This document shows, piece by piece, positions 11,784 to 22,658 of a DNA stretch of 64,000 nt. Numbering within the stretch: position 1 is the stretch's first letter; each line of letters opens with the position of its first letter. This DNA is from Whitmania pigra (taxonomy: Eukaryota > Annelida > Clitellata > Hirudinida > Haemopidae), in the NCBI GenBank assembly GCA_021613335.1, contig JAJTWR010000315.1:1-64000 (forward strand), written 5' to 3'. The notes beneath the pieces are model-generated. The model saw nothing but the letters and a program-made list of their open reading frames with translations. It had not been told where the DNA came from and made no database searches. The position numbers and the translations under genes were made by a program.

Positions 11784-13136
11784 CTATCTTTTTTCATCTC
11801 TTACTTTTTGAATCTCTTTGATGATATAATTAAAATCCATACCAAGTGAAGCTTTATCAGATAGCGGTGTCTTCTTTTATGAAAGTTTTTAATATGTCTA
11901 TACACTCACTGTTTTTACTAAACCAGAATCGATTTTTTGAATTAACAGTTTTATAAATAATCTTTTGAATGATTTCCTACAGTAATAACAGTATATCTAT
12001 ATTTTTAAGTGAGTTTAATATATTCGCCTATCTCTTTGTGATAGCTTGTGCCTTCGGTTTCGGTTTCAAGCATATCACCTATAAGAGCGATTTTATTTGT
12101 TTCTTTTCTCTCGCTTAAAAGAGTGAGCATATTTTTTAAAGCGTTTGGATTTGAATTGTAACAGTCGTTTATTATAGTAGAGCTGTTTAATTCAAATATG
12201 TCCATACGGTTTTTTTAGTTTTTTGTAATAGGTAATATGTTTTTGCAAGTCTCAAGATTTACACATAAAGCTCGGCAATTTTTAGAGAGGCTAATATATT
12301 ATAAACATTAAACTTTCCGTTTAGAGTATGATTAAACAAAATATTTTTATATAATAAAACTATGCTCAGTTATATCTGTTACATCGCTTAATGAATAGTA
12401 AATTATATTTTTTATGCCGTGATTTTTTGCTTCACTTTCAAGTATACTTAAACAGTTTGTGTCTTTGTTTAAGATAACTACTGCATCAGTGTTTTACATT
12501 TTCAAATAGTTCGCTTTTTGCTTTTGCGATGTTTTCCATAGAACCAAGATTTGCTATATGAACAGCTTCAATATTATTTATTAAAATAGTGTCTGGATTT
12601 AGACAAATTGATATTCTGGAAAGCTCTCCTTTGTGATTCATACCCGCTTCAAGAACGGCTGATTCGTATGTGTCATCAAGAGAGAAAATCATTTTCGGCA
12701 CACCTATTTCATTGTTTAAGTTTTCTTCTGTTTTTAGAGTTTTGTATTTTGAAGATAAAAATAAATAGGTTAGCTCTTTTGTTGTTGTTTGTGTTTTACC
12801 TGAACTTCCTGTTATCGCAATAAACGGAATGCTAAAATAATCTCTGTATATTCTGGCTATTTTGTATGTGGGCAAGTACAGGTCTCCGCACAAAATAACA
12901 AGAGAATCTTTTGGCATATCAATAGCTTCACTTAAAACAAACAAACGGCAACCTTTATTATAAACCTCTTTTGCATAATCATTACCGTTAAAGATTTCTC
13001 CTTTTATAGCTATAAACAGTGTACTATCATTAAATGTATCTCTGCTGTCGGTTGATATTTTTGTAACTGTTTTTGTTGCAATATAATTTATCCAATTTTC
13101 CGCTTACAATAGCTTCGGGTAAAACAGCCAAAATAT
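11784..13136 (-). CDS. murF: UDP-N-acetylmuramoyl-tripeptide--D-alanyl-D-alanine ligase
   Basis: Cytoplasmic ATP-dependent ligase adding D-Ala-D-Ala to the peptidoglycan precursor. The translation shows the Mur N-terminal domain (STDSRDTFNDSTLFIAIKGE), the P-loop ITGSSGKTQTTTKE, the LEAGMNHKGE stretch with the metal-site Glu, and the C-terminal domain ending VRDEKR-stop at 11784-11786. Frame changes near 13075, 12950, 12490, 12200 and 12005, plus others in the last 250 nt. The start is not resolved: the frame KDILAVLPEAIVSGKL begins just after the murE stop (13141), so initiation near 13136 or at TTG about 13128 is likely. It is the fourth gene of the rsmH-ftsL-murE-murF run. Confidence 0.9.
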
Positions 13137-13140
13137 CTTT

Positions 13141-14612
13141 TTATGAAAATCGTTTTAATAATGCCTCCCTAGATACTTCTCTGTCGTCAAAGTGGAATTG
13201 CAGTGTCTTTGAATATTTGATAAGACTCGTGCCCTTTACCCGCTATTATAACAATGTCGCCATTGCTTGCTTCATTTATTGCAGCCTCTATTGCTTCTTT
13301 CTTTCAATTATTTTTTCATAATTAAAACAGGTACCTTCAAGCCTTTTTCATATCTTCCATTATTTGGTTAATGTCCTCTGTACGCGGATTGTCCAGCGTT
13401 ATAATGCTTTATCACTGTAGCTTGCAGCAGCTTTTGCCATTATAGGGCGTTTTAATCTGTCTCTGTCTCCTCCGCAACCAAATACAACAATCACTCTTTT
13501 CGGATTTAATGCTCTTGCCGATTTTAATATATTTATCAAACTATCAGGTGTATGTGAATAATCGACTGCAACTATAAATGGGTGTTTTTTTCTCTGTACT
13601 ATTTCAAAGCGTCCATCAACTTGTATATTTTCTATAGCCTTTATAGAATTTTTTATATCAAAGTTTGCTTCACTTGCATAGGCTAGTGCCGAAATTGAGT
13701 TTAGAACATTAAACTCTCCAAGCATTGCTATATTAACTCTATCTATATACTTTCCTTTTATAAAAAAGTCGTAAGCAACATTTTTTATGGTAAGTTTCTT
13801 AATAACAGCTCTATAGTCTGCATTTTCCGAAAAACCAAATGTCGCTATTTTTATATTTAATTTTTCTATATAATTTTTTATCTCTTCAAAATAATCTGTG
13901 TGTATATTATAATAGCTACTTTATTTTCTTTTTTGCTTTCTTTTAATATGTCAAAGAGTTTTAGTTTTGCTTTTAAATAGTCTTTAATATTCTTGTGATA
14001 ATCAAAGTGGTCTTCTGTAAGATTGGTAAAAATTGCGGTTGTGTTAAATCAATATTGTCGCATCTGTGTAAATCGAGGGCGTGAGAAGAGGCTTCCATAA
14101 CCATAGCATTAGCACCGACAGAAATTGCCTCAGAAAATATTTTTTGTATTTCAAGCGATTCGGGAGTAGTGAGGTTTGGTTTCTATAACTTTTTCACCTA
14201 TCATAGTTTTTATCGTACCTATAAGTGTAGTTTTATATCCTGCTGTTTCAAGTATTTTTTTTAATTAATATGTTTTGTTTGTTTTTCCGTTTGTGCCTGT
14301 TATGGCTACACACTCCTTCATTTTTTTTGTGGGACTTTTATAAAATAGTCGGATATAAATGCTAAGCACTCTCTTGTGTTTTGAGTTTCCATAAAAAAAA
14401 GTGTCTTTATATTTTTCTTTTATATTTTTTAAGTCTCTGCCTTTTTCATATATAATAATTTTAGCACCACGTTCTAATGCATTCTCTATATTTATGTCCG
14501 TCATCACGTACCCCGCTAATTGCGACAAATACAAAGTTTTCTTCGCATTTATTAGAGTTGCAACAAATACCGCTTATTTAAGTTCTTTTATTTTTTCTAT
14601 TATATTTTTCAT
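13141..14612 (-). CDS. murE: UDP-N-acetylmuramoyl-tripeptide synthetase
   Basis: Adds the third amino acid to the peptidoglycan stem. Seen: the N-terminal domain ([20 protein letters not shown]), P-loop [19 protein letters not shown], the ligand region [15 protein letters not shown], the signature DNPRTED (around 13390), and KGHESYQ. DNPR is the motif known for enzymes that select meso-diaminopimelate rather than lysine, so a diaminopimelate-type wall is inferred, though spirochaetes with ornithine walls make this worth testing. Start ATG 14612, stop TAA 13141-13143. Roughly ten frame changes, densest between 13900 and 14270. It lies downstream of the ftsL-like gene with no penicillin-binding protein gene between them. 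Confidence 0.93.
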
Positions 14613-14681
14613 ATTTATTTTTCTTTTTTAATTCTATGTTTTTTATTTTTTTTATTATTCTGCGATAATATTTTCAGCATT

Positions 14682-15231
14682 TTAATTAGAATAGTTTTCT
14701 GCCTCATAAGAGTTTATATTTTCTTTACTGACAGTAACATTAATATTTTCCTGAATTATATTGTTTTCTTTTTTTTCTGTACTTTTTATATTTGTTTCTT
14801 TTGCTTTACTATCTTTAATAATACTGTTATCAATAATGTTATCTTCAATAATACTATCTTTAATATTTTCTTCAAATACAACAGACAATTCTGCTTTTTC
14901 TGAAATATTCGCATCAAAAGCCGATTGAAGTTTTAGATAAATTATATCATCTTCACCACGTGGCGATATTTCTCCGCTGGAAATACCTATCTCTAAAATC
15001 TGTTTGGAGCGGAATATTTAGCTTCTTCTGCTTTAAGTATGCTAAGTTCTTTATTAAGAGAAGCTATAGTTTTTTTCCACAAGTTTTGTTTTTTGAACAA
15101 CCTCATCTGCCTTAATACTTCTTATTAATGTTAATACAATAGAGACAATCAAAAGTAAAAATATTATAATAATAAGGCTTTGAAGTGAATAAGTTTTTAA
15201 TATTTGTTTCTTTTGCTTTTTTTACTTTCAT
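14682..15231 (-). CDS. ftsL: FtsL-like septal membrane protein
   Basis: Recovered by reading across frames. A short basic cytoplasmic start (MKVKKAKET), one membrane helix (LIIIIFLLLIVSIVLTLI), then a coiled coil (VVQKTKLVEK, SLNKELSILKAEEA) and a stretch ISPRGEDDIIYL that resembles the end of FtsL proteins, which closes a trimer with DivIC/FtsB and FtsQ at the division site. Position directly after rsmH supports this. The C-terminal 70 codons are an acidic, Asn/Ile-rich low-complexity tail (KDSIIEDNIIDNSIIKDSK) not usual for FtsL. The ATG at 15229-15231 overlaps the rsmH stop as TAATG. Frame changes near 15195, 15070 and 15005. Confidence 0.7.
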
Positions 15232-16141
15232 TAATTTTTCTCCGCAACCCTCATTTCGCACTACGGCTGGCAGGGTTTAATTTTATTTCTTCTTCTGAAG
15301 GGGTTATAACTTTTTTGTTATAATATTAAATATTCCTTCTTTTTTTTTTGTTTTTCATTTTTCTTAAAATATAATTTTACAATTCTGTCTTCAAGCGAAT
15401 GATAGCTCATAGTGCATACCACACCTTTTTTTCTTTTAAAACAGTGCTTATATTTTTTAAAGGCATTTTCTAAAATATTAAGCTCATCATTTGTCCTATC
15501 CTTAAAGCCTGAAATATCAAAGTGGCTGGGTGAATACGTCCATATTTATCTTCTTTTTTTCTTTTTTTGAAGCGTGAAAAATAATATTTTCAGTTCCTTT
15601 GTCGTTTCAATATTTTTTTTCATTCTTTCTTTCGCAATTATGGAAAGCCATATATTTTGAGTTTTTTATCTCACCGTATTTATAAAAAATATCTGCTAAA
15701 TCTTTTTCACTGTAGTTTTTTATAATTTGATATGCATCTGTGTTATTTATCCAAGTGACATATTTAGTTTAGTTTCATCATTAAAAAGAAAATCCGCGTC
15801 TTGCTTTTTTAAATGATAAAGCGATACTCCAAGGTCGAATAGTAATAAAATCTACGTTATTGATAATTTCTTTTGGAAGAACATCAAGCAATTTGCATAA
15901 GTGGCATTAAAAGCAGTAAAATTTTTTATAATTTTTAAGTCTTTTACGAGCCACTTCAAGTATTTCGCTGTCTCTCTCTACCGCAATAAACACTAAGTCC
16001 CATATTTAAGCATTGCGTCACATGACCGCCTTCTCCGAGTGTACAGTCAAGAGCAATATTTGCATTTTTTGGTATATGAGCTTAATACTTCACTGAGCAT
16101 TACAGGTTTTGCACTATGTCTAATTTTTCTATTATATCCAT
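15231..16141 (-). CDS. rsmH: 16S rRNA m4C1402 methyltransferase
   Basis: SAM-dependent methyltransferase acting on the ribosomal P site. No frame is open for more than about 45 codons here, yet the conserved blocks appear in order: HSAKPVMLSEVL at the N-terminus, ALDCTLGEGGH (SAM-binding) near 16040, FDLGVSLYHL followed by FNDETKLNMSL near 15780, and the C-terminal MRVAEKN just before the stop at 15231. Length about 303 codons is normal. Start ATG 16141. This is the first gene of the wall/division cluster; no mraZ was found upstream. Confidence 0.85.
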
Positions 16142-16534
16142 TAATTTAAATATCGGAATAAAAATCAAAAAGCAATAAAAAATTGTTTTTATATGTTTGG
16201 CTGTGTGTACAAATTGAGTGGTGTTTATGGCAATTAAGAAAATCAAAAATGTAAGTTTATTTTAAGTAAACCGTCTCTGGCGGGTACTTTAAACTTTTCG
16301 CTATGTAATGTTGTGAATATTATTTAGAATTAGTTTAATTTGTACAGTGTAATATTTTTAGATAACATTTGATGCAATCCTCGCTCTCATTGTCATTATA
16401 TTATAAATTAAATAAATCGTATCTACTCTATAACTTAATGGATTACTAAATCCATTCTGTATTATTGAATTATTTGTTATTATAATTATATTAATTAGAA
16501 TTTAAAAATTATTTTTGACTAAAGTATAATGTAT
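16142..16534. other. Intergenic region between divergent rsmH and lacI-type regulator
   Basis: The 393 nt hold no convincing gene. A short frame on the plus strand (ATG about 16227, then KFILSKPSLAGTLNF after a frameshift) looks faintly coding but matches nothing I know. No operator like the one at 17650 is seen here. Confidence 0.5.
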
Positions 16535-17556
16535 ATGAAAAGAAACGGAATAAAAGATGTCGCAAAATGGCTATGGTATCAACTACTACAGTTGCTTTTG
16601 TATACAATAATCCCAGCAGAGTAAATGAACAGACGAGAAAGCTGGTTTTGAGAGTTGCTAAAAAACTAAATTATACACCGAACTTCAGTGCTTTCAGGAC
16701 GTAGAGGGAAAAACTAATCTTGTAACTCTTATAATAAAATTTTGATACAAATGAACTTAGTCATCCAACGATAATGGAGGCTATACCGTATATATCAAAC
16801 AAATCACATCGTATGGATATTATTCATTACCATTTTTTGCCCCTGAAAGAAAAAGAAATATTGCATTTGACATCTTTTGTAGAAAGCAAGCAAATTTGCG
16901 GTGCTATATTTATGGCAAGCAAAAATGATCTTAAATTATTGGACTTACTTATTAAGAAAATATACCTACTGTTGTAATCGGTGATGTAGAAAAATACCAT
17001 AAAAAAGTCTTTTCTGTGGATATTGACAATGTTAAAGAACTAAAAATTTAGTTAATAAAATATATAAATATGGATATAAAAATATTGCCTATATAGGAGG
17101 CAGTATGGATTATATAGTATGCCAGCAAAGATTAAAGGGATATATCGAAGGGATAAAAGAAAATAATATTCAAAAACCAATTGTTTTAGGTCTAAGTGAA
17201 AACAGAGAAGAAATAGAATTAGCGATAAAAGAAATATTAAAAAGTAAAACATCTACCTGATGCGATATTATGTAAAGATGATATAAAAGCGGCATATGTA
17301 ATCTATGAGTTATTAAAAACGGTATAAAAGCAGGAAAAAGATATTGGCGTTGTTGGCATAGGCGGAATACAGCCTCAAGCTATATATTCACCTTCTTTAA
17401 GTTCACTTTCATTTCCTATAAAAAGTATATCAGAGTTAAGCGTTTCAAAATTAAATGATATGATAGTAAAAATATTATCATCACAGGTCAAAAATACCTG
17501 ATACGGAATTTATATCTCGTGAAAGTTTGCTTAATAAAATTGGTTGTGAGATATAA
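16535..17556 (+). CDS. LacI-family transcriptional regulator
   Basis: DNA-binding sugar-responsive regulator. The N-terminus carries the LacI helix-turn-helix (IKDVAKMA, VSTTTVAFVYNNPSRVNE) and hinge region (VAKKLNYTPNFSA), followed by a periplasmic-binding-protein-like effector domain (GAIFMASKND, VVIGDVEKYHKKVFSVDIDN, YIGGSMDYIVCQQRLKGY, DIGVVGIGGI). Length about 340 codons is typical. Frame changes near 16570, 16690, 16965, 17050, 17260 and 17330. It stops 163 nt before the TRAP-Q gene, and two LacI-type operators lie between them, so it is the likely local repressor of the sulfoquinovose operon. Its ligand is inferred (SQ or a pathway intermediate), not shown. Confidence 0.88.
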
Positions 17557-17608
17557 TCTTTATAATTTCTAAAAAAGTCTGTAAAAAAAAATAAAAAAAT
17601 ATTTCTGC

Positions 17609-17693
17609 TTGACAATGCATTAAAAATCACTATACTAATGTATATGATATGTAAATCGTTTTACATAAAATCGCATAATCAAATCATTTTACA
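17609..17693 (+). promoter_or_regulatory. Operon promoter with two LacI-type operators
   Basis: TTGACA at 17609-17614 and TATACT at 17631-17636 (16-nt spacer). Operator 1 is TGTAAATCGTTTTACA (17650-17665), an imperfect palindrome with the central CG typical of LacI-family sites; its half-sites agree at 7 of 8 bases. A second copy, ATCAAATCATTTTACA (17678-17693), matches operator 1 at 12 of 16 bases and is centred 28 nt away. Both lie just downstream of the start point, where a bound repressor would block elongation. Confidence 0.75.
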
Positions 17694-17718
17694 TATTAAA
17701 TACAATAGGAGAAGCCGT

Positions 17719-18271
17719 ATGAAAAAAATTGTAGAGTTAATTGATAGCTTTCATAAAATCACCTGTAAAGTTCTGGTCAATTTAGCAACTATTGCTTTAA
17801 TAATGATGACCTCTGCCTATAGTGATGCAAGTTGTTTTAAAGGTATTTTTTTCAAGGCACCTATTACTTGGGTTGAAGAGTTTGCGGTGTATTTAATGCT
17901 CTGGATGTCGTATCTATGTTTGCCTTATTTGTTTATATGGAAAGAATGTTGTATGGAATTAAATATACGGTAAATTTAAAAAACAAAAATAAAATACATA
18001 TTCGATATATTCTATATTTGTTTTATAGTTTTTATTGCTGTATCCTACTTGGCCATATGCAATACGCTCATTTGAACAAGGCTTAAATATAAAAGCTAAC
18101 TTGCTGCCGCTAAAGCTTGGTGTAATCAGAATAATTATTCCTATTTCACTTACTCTTACTATAACTGTTTCACTTCAGAAATTAATAGTTTCTTTGATGA
18201 AAATATTTAATGTCAATTATGCCTCTTATTTTTTTAAAGATCCTTTTGAGAATAAATTGAATAAAAAATAA
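17719..18271 (+). CDS. TRAP transporter small membrane subunit (DctQ)
   Basis: Four-helix small subunit of a tripartite ATP-independent (Na+-driven) transporter. Visible: MKKIVELIDSFHKITCKVLV, helices LATIALIMMTSAY and VEEFAVYLMLWMSYLCLPYL (the WxEE-like motif ITWVEEF is characteristic), and a C-terminal region ending ENKLNKK. ATG 17719 follows AGGAGA at 17707-17712; a longer upstream frame from 17638 overlaps the operators and is not used. Frame changes near 17955-18035. It is followed 20 nt later by the large subunit. Confidence 0.85.
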
Positions 18272-18291
18272 TATGGAGTAGGAGTTATATT

Positions 18292-19578
18292 ATGAGTATA
18301 ATGTTTTTTATTATATTTTTAGCCTAAATGATATTAGGTCTTCCTGTATTATTCGCTTTGGGAGCTGCTCCGCTAATAGAAGTTATAGCATCGGGACAGA
18401 TGAGTTTTACTATCCTCTATGTTTTAACAGAATAAACATATCACTTGAAAACTTTATTTACTTGCTTTACCGTTCTTTGTATTGGCAGTGCTGTTATGGG
18501 TAAAGGTAAGATAACCGAAAAAATTATAAGTTTTTCTCAAGTTATGGTAGGACATATTAAAGGTAGTTTGGGGCATGTAGTTATATTGTCGGCTACGTTA
18601 TTTTCAGCATTAACAGGTTCTGCTGTTGCCGCTACTTCTGCTATAGGTAATATGTTGATACCTGAAATGGCTAACAAGGGATTTACAAAAAAATATGCCG
18701 CCGCTGTTACTGCCGCTGCTACAGTTTTAGGTCCGATAATCCCGCCATCAGGTATAATGATAATATATGCTTTTACCATGAATTGTTTCAGTTGGTGCTA
18801 TGTTTATTGCTGCTATAATCCCGGGGCTTATATTTTGTGTATCTCTTATGATAGTTAATTATATTCTTTGCATCAAAAAAGGTTTCAACTTTAGAACACC
18901 AAAAGCTACATTCAAAGAAAAAGTAGCACAAACCAAGCATTCATTTTTAGCATTACTTACTCCTGTAATATAATATTGGGCGGTATTTATGGCGGAATAT
19001 TTACACCTACCGAATCAGCTTCTGTTGCTGTTGCTTACGTCTGTTAATAGCATTGGTGATATATAAATCTATAGAAATGAAAGATTTATTTCCTTTATTT
19101 AGAGAAGTAGCAATATCAGCTTCGTCAATACTTTTATTAGTGGCATTTTGCTACAGGTTTTGCTGTTGTTGCTTCTTTATCGCCTATATCATCAGTAACC
19201 GCTAATTAATATTATCACTTGGCAATAATCCATACCTAGCCTTTTTTATAGTTAATAATAATGTTATTTTTAATAGGTATGTTTCTTGATGCGGGTCCTG
19301 CTATATTACTATTTGCTCCGATATTTGCACCTTCTTTAATATCTATGGGAATAGACCCAATACATTTCGGTGTTGTTATGAGTATAAAACGTAACAATAG
19401 GTTAGTAACTCCTCCTATGGGTTTGGTTTTATTTATGTCGTCTGATATATCTAAAGTGCCGCTTGACTCTGTTGTAAAAGAAGCCCTTCCTTTTCTTTTT
19501 GCAGAAATAGCAGTTATATTCTTAATTTCATTTGTGCCAGATATAGTTATGTTTCTGCCAAATATTATGGGAATGTAA
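18292..19578 (+). CDS. TRAP transporter large membrane subunit (DctM)
   Basis: About 428 codons, around twelve helices. Family-typical stretches: LGLPVLFALGAAPLIE, GKGKITEKIISF, GHIKGSLGHVVIL, TGSAVAATSAIG, VLGPIIPPSGIMI, GIFTPTESAS, and MFLDAGPAILLFAPIF. With DctQ and DctP it imports an organic acid or acidic sugar using the Na+ gradient. Breaks near 18325, 18430, 18780, 18970, 19040, 19150 and 19210. Stop 19576-19578, two bases before the next ATG. Confidence 0.9.
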
Positions 19579-19580
19579 TT

Positions 19581-20323
19581 ATGAATTGTATATCATTAGT
19601 TTTAATTATATCCGTAACCCATTTTATTAGTGCTTTAACAGGTTTTGGTTGTACTATTATTGCTATGCCTTTTGTTATATCTATAATAGGTATGCAAGCA
19701 GCGAAGTCTGTTCTACTTGTTATGGGATTAATACAACCTGGGTATGTTCTTTTAAAAAACGTATAAAACATATAAATTATAAATCTTCTCTGGTTATAAT
19801 CGGCATATCTGCCTTAGGACTTCCATTAGGTTATTTGCTTTATAACAGATTACCTAAAAGAGAATTGATAATTATACTGGGTATTCTTATGATTTTTGCG
19901 GGTAGTATCGGTATAGCAAAGTTAAGAGGTTTGGAGATAAAAAATATACCTAGGTTAGTAGGCTATTTATTATTATTTCTTGGCGGAATAATTCAAGGTG
20001 CTTTTGTTTCAGGTGGTCCTTTAATCGTTATATATGCAAGTATTGTATTAACAGATAAACAAGATTTAGAGCTAACTTATCACTTTTATGGATTCTATTA
20101 AACGGTGCTACCTTTTTGCAAAGTATAACAACAGCCGCTTATACACAAGAAATAATAAATAACACAGTTATAATATTCCATTTCTAATAATAGCTATTGT
20201 ATATGGAAATAAATTGCGGATAAAATTTCCAAAAAATCTTTTGAATATATATTAAATTTCGTGCTTTTAATTGCTGGAGGTTTTAGTGTTTTTAATCAGA
20301 TAACGTTAGTTTTTAAAATTTAA
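19581..20323 (+). CDS. TauE/SafE-family anion exporter
   Basis: Membrane permease of about 247 codons. The start (SVTHFISALTGFGCTIIAMP) and the repeated second half (YLLLFLGGIIQGAFVSGGPLIVIYAS) show the two-fold TauE architecture with a G-F-G motif in the first repeat. The family exports sulfite, sulfoacetate and other sulfonates. In this operon it is the natural candidate for exporting the C3-sulfonate end product (2,3-dihydroxypropanesulfonate or sulfolactate); this is inferred from context. Breaks near 19765, 20090, 20190. It starts 2 nt after dctM. Confidence 0.8.
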
Positions 20324-20359
20324 ATATTTCAGATAAAAAAAATAAAAAAGGATATTAAA

Positions 20360-21229
20360 ATGAATATTGGTTTTATCGGTTTGGGAATTATGGGCGAGCC
20401 TATGAGCAAGAACATAATTAAAAAAGGAATCAAAGATAAAGTTTTTGTATACGATTTGTTTGATTCTAAAAAAATCGGAGTTTGAATCTTTAGGAGCAGT
20501 ATGGGCATCATCTTCTAAAGATGTATTTGAAAAATCTGATGTATATTTTCTATAATTCCAAAAAGTGAGCATGTTCTGTCTTTATCAAAAGAGATAATGC
20601 CTGTACTTAAATCAGGAAAAATATGGGCGGATATGAGCACAATAGATCCACAAGTTGCAATTGATATTTCCAAAGATGTTGCCAAAACCGGTGCTGTAAT
20701 GCTAGATTGCCCTTTAGTAAAGTCAAGAGCGGCGGCGATAGAAGGTTCACTCGGTATATATGTAGGCGGTGATAATAATGCTTTTGAAAAGATAAAAGAA
20801 ATATTATTACGTATGGGCAATAATGTAATACACTTAGGCGATAATGGAACTGGGTTGGTTATGAAAGCTTGCCATAATAATTTAGTGGCACAGATTCAAA
20901 ATGGTGTTAATGATGAAACTATTTTGCTTGCAGGTAAATTTTCAATCAGTCCGGAAACTTTTGAAAAGGCAATATCTTACGGTGGCGGGCAAAATTTTTA
21001 TTTATCGGGAAAAATATAAAAATATATCGGAAAATAAATATGATACAGCTTTCTCTGTTGAAAATATGCATAAAGATGTTTACATCGCTGCTAGACTGGC
21101 GGCTGATTGTAACCTTAAATTAAATGGGCTTGAGAATACAAAAAAGTATATGACCATTCTATGCAAATGAATTTAGGAAAAGAAGATTTTTCAGCTACTT
21201 ATAAAGCTGTTAAAGATATGTCTAAATAA
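20360..21229 (+). CDS. Beta-hydroxyacid dehydrogenase, probable sulfolactaldehyde reductase
   Basis: NAD(P)H-dependent enzyme of the 3-hydroxyisobutyrate dehydrogenase family, about 289 codons. The dinucleotide site is IGFIGLGIMGEPM; the catalytic Lys lies in TGLVMKACHNN. Where ordinary members have a SGG loop after DxPV, this protein reads DCPLVKSRAAAIEGSL (about residues 115-130), with basic residues where E. coli YihU (sulfolactaldehyde reductase) has VGRTSANAITGTL and uses an Arg to hold the sulfonate. This, with a sulfoquinovosidase and transaldolase next door, points to sulfolactaldehyde reduction. Breaks near 20480, 20550, 21015 and 21150. RBS AAAAAGGA precedes ATG 20360. Confidence 0.8.
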
Positions 21230-21259
21230 AAAATATTCTTAAATTAAGAGGAGTAAAAA

Positions 21260-22580
21260 ATGAAAGGAGAGTAAAAATCGGTTTAGTATGTCTTTTAAGA
21301 AAAACTTTTGATTATGAAAGTGCTGGAGAGAGTTTAAAAGTAAAGAAGCGGATTTAAAAAAAAAGAGAAAATGTAGAGTGGGTAATAATTGACAGTCCTG
21401 TTATTGAAATTGATGAAGCTAAAAAAAGCTGCCGATAAACCTTCATCTGAGCTTGTAGACGGAATTATTATAACGAGCGGTACATTCCATCTCGGACATT
21501 TAGCACTAATAATAGAAGAAAAAACTAAAAAACCTATACATTTATGGGGTTTACCTGAGGCGCCATATGATGGAGGAAAAATCAGATATAACTCTGCTTG
21601 CGGAGTTCACCTAAATGCCTCCAACCTTTTTAAAGCAGGTGTAAAGTTTGTTCATCACAAAGTATCTTACTATGCCTGATAATAATTGGATTGATGCTAT
21701 AAGAATGGTAAGAATTATGGATAATGCCAAAAATAGCTATGGTAGGTTCTCGGGCAGATGGATTTTTTAATCTTGCATTTGATGAGCTTACAGCTTTTAA
21801 AAGCACGGGTACTATGCTTGAATATTATCAAATAAGAGATATGTATGAGCAGCCTGTTGCAGAGACTGATATAAAAAAATATTTAGGTGAAATTAAATCA
21901 ACTTTCAACTGCGATGATGTAAGTACAGAGCAGGTAAAAAGGTCGCTAAACTTGCGGTATCAATTAAAATTTGTAGATTCAATATATATTGATGCATTAG
22001 CGGTTAAGATGTTGGCCCGAGTATGCTCAAAGTTACGGTATATCTCCTTGTGCTGCGATGTCTTTAATAGCAAAAGAGAAATATATTTTGGCTTGTGAAG
22101 GAGATGCTATGCTGCTTTAAGTATGTTAGCATGTAAAGCTCTTGATATAGAAAACTCCATACTCGGCAGATTTTTCTCAAGTTGACTTTGAAGAAGATAC
22201 GGCTTTATTATGGCATTGCGGAGTTGCACCTTGCAATCTAAAAAACAATAAATGTACTCTACACTGGACACATATTTTGCAAGTGGTAAAGGGGTTACTG
22301 CAGGTTTCGTGTTAAAAGAGGGAGATTTCAATATTATTCGTATAGATAGTGCACTTGGAAAAAAACAAGACTGTTTGTAGAAAAAGGCAAAGCAGTTTAT
22401 ATGGATAAATTATTAAAAGGTACATACGCTAAAGGAAAATTCAATAAAGGTGTCAAAGCTGTTTATAACAGTTTACTTGATAATGGTTTTGCTCATCACG
22501 TAGTTATGGCTTACGGTAATTATATTGATACATTTAAAATATTAGGGAAGATAAAAGACTGGCAATGGATAGATGCTTAA
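21260..22580 (+). CDS. L-fucose/L-arabinose isomerase-family protein, candidate SQ isomerase
   Basis: About 440 codons. The N-terminal half shows the Rossmann-type domain (GIIITSGTFHLGHLALIIEE, HLWGLPEAPYDG, NSACGVHLNASNL); the middle has AMVGSRADGFFNL and a segment WPEYAQSYGISPCAAMSL then CEGD, which matches the CWP...CEGD pattern of sugar isomerases of the FucI/AraA fold; the C-terminus (TRLFVEKGKAVYMDKLLKGTY) is also family-like. In the operon the step SQ to sulfofructose needs an aldose-ketose isomerase and this is the only candidate. The start ATG 21260 is followed by a frameshift within six codons; others lie near 21355, 21420, 21665, 22015, 22095, 22190 and 22365. Confidence 0.72.
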
Positions 22581-22658
22581 GTATAACTGTAAAAAGTCAT
22601 AGGTTTATTTTTCGAAAAAAATTGCTTTTTATTTAGTTTAATAATTAAAGGAGTTTAT

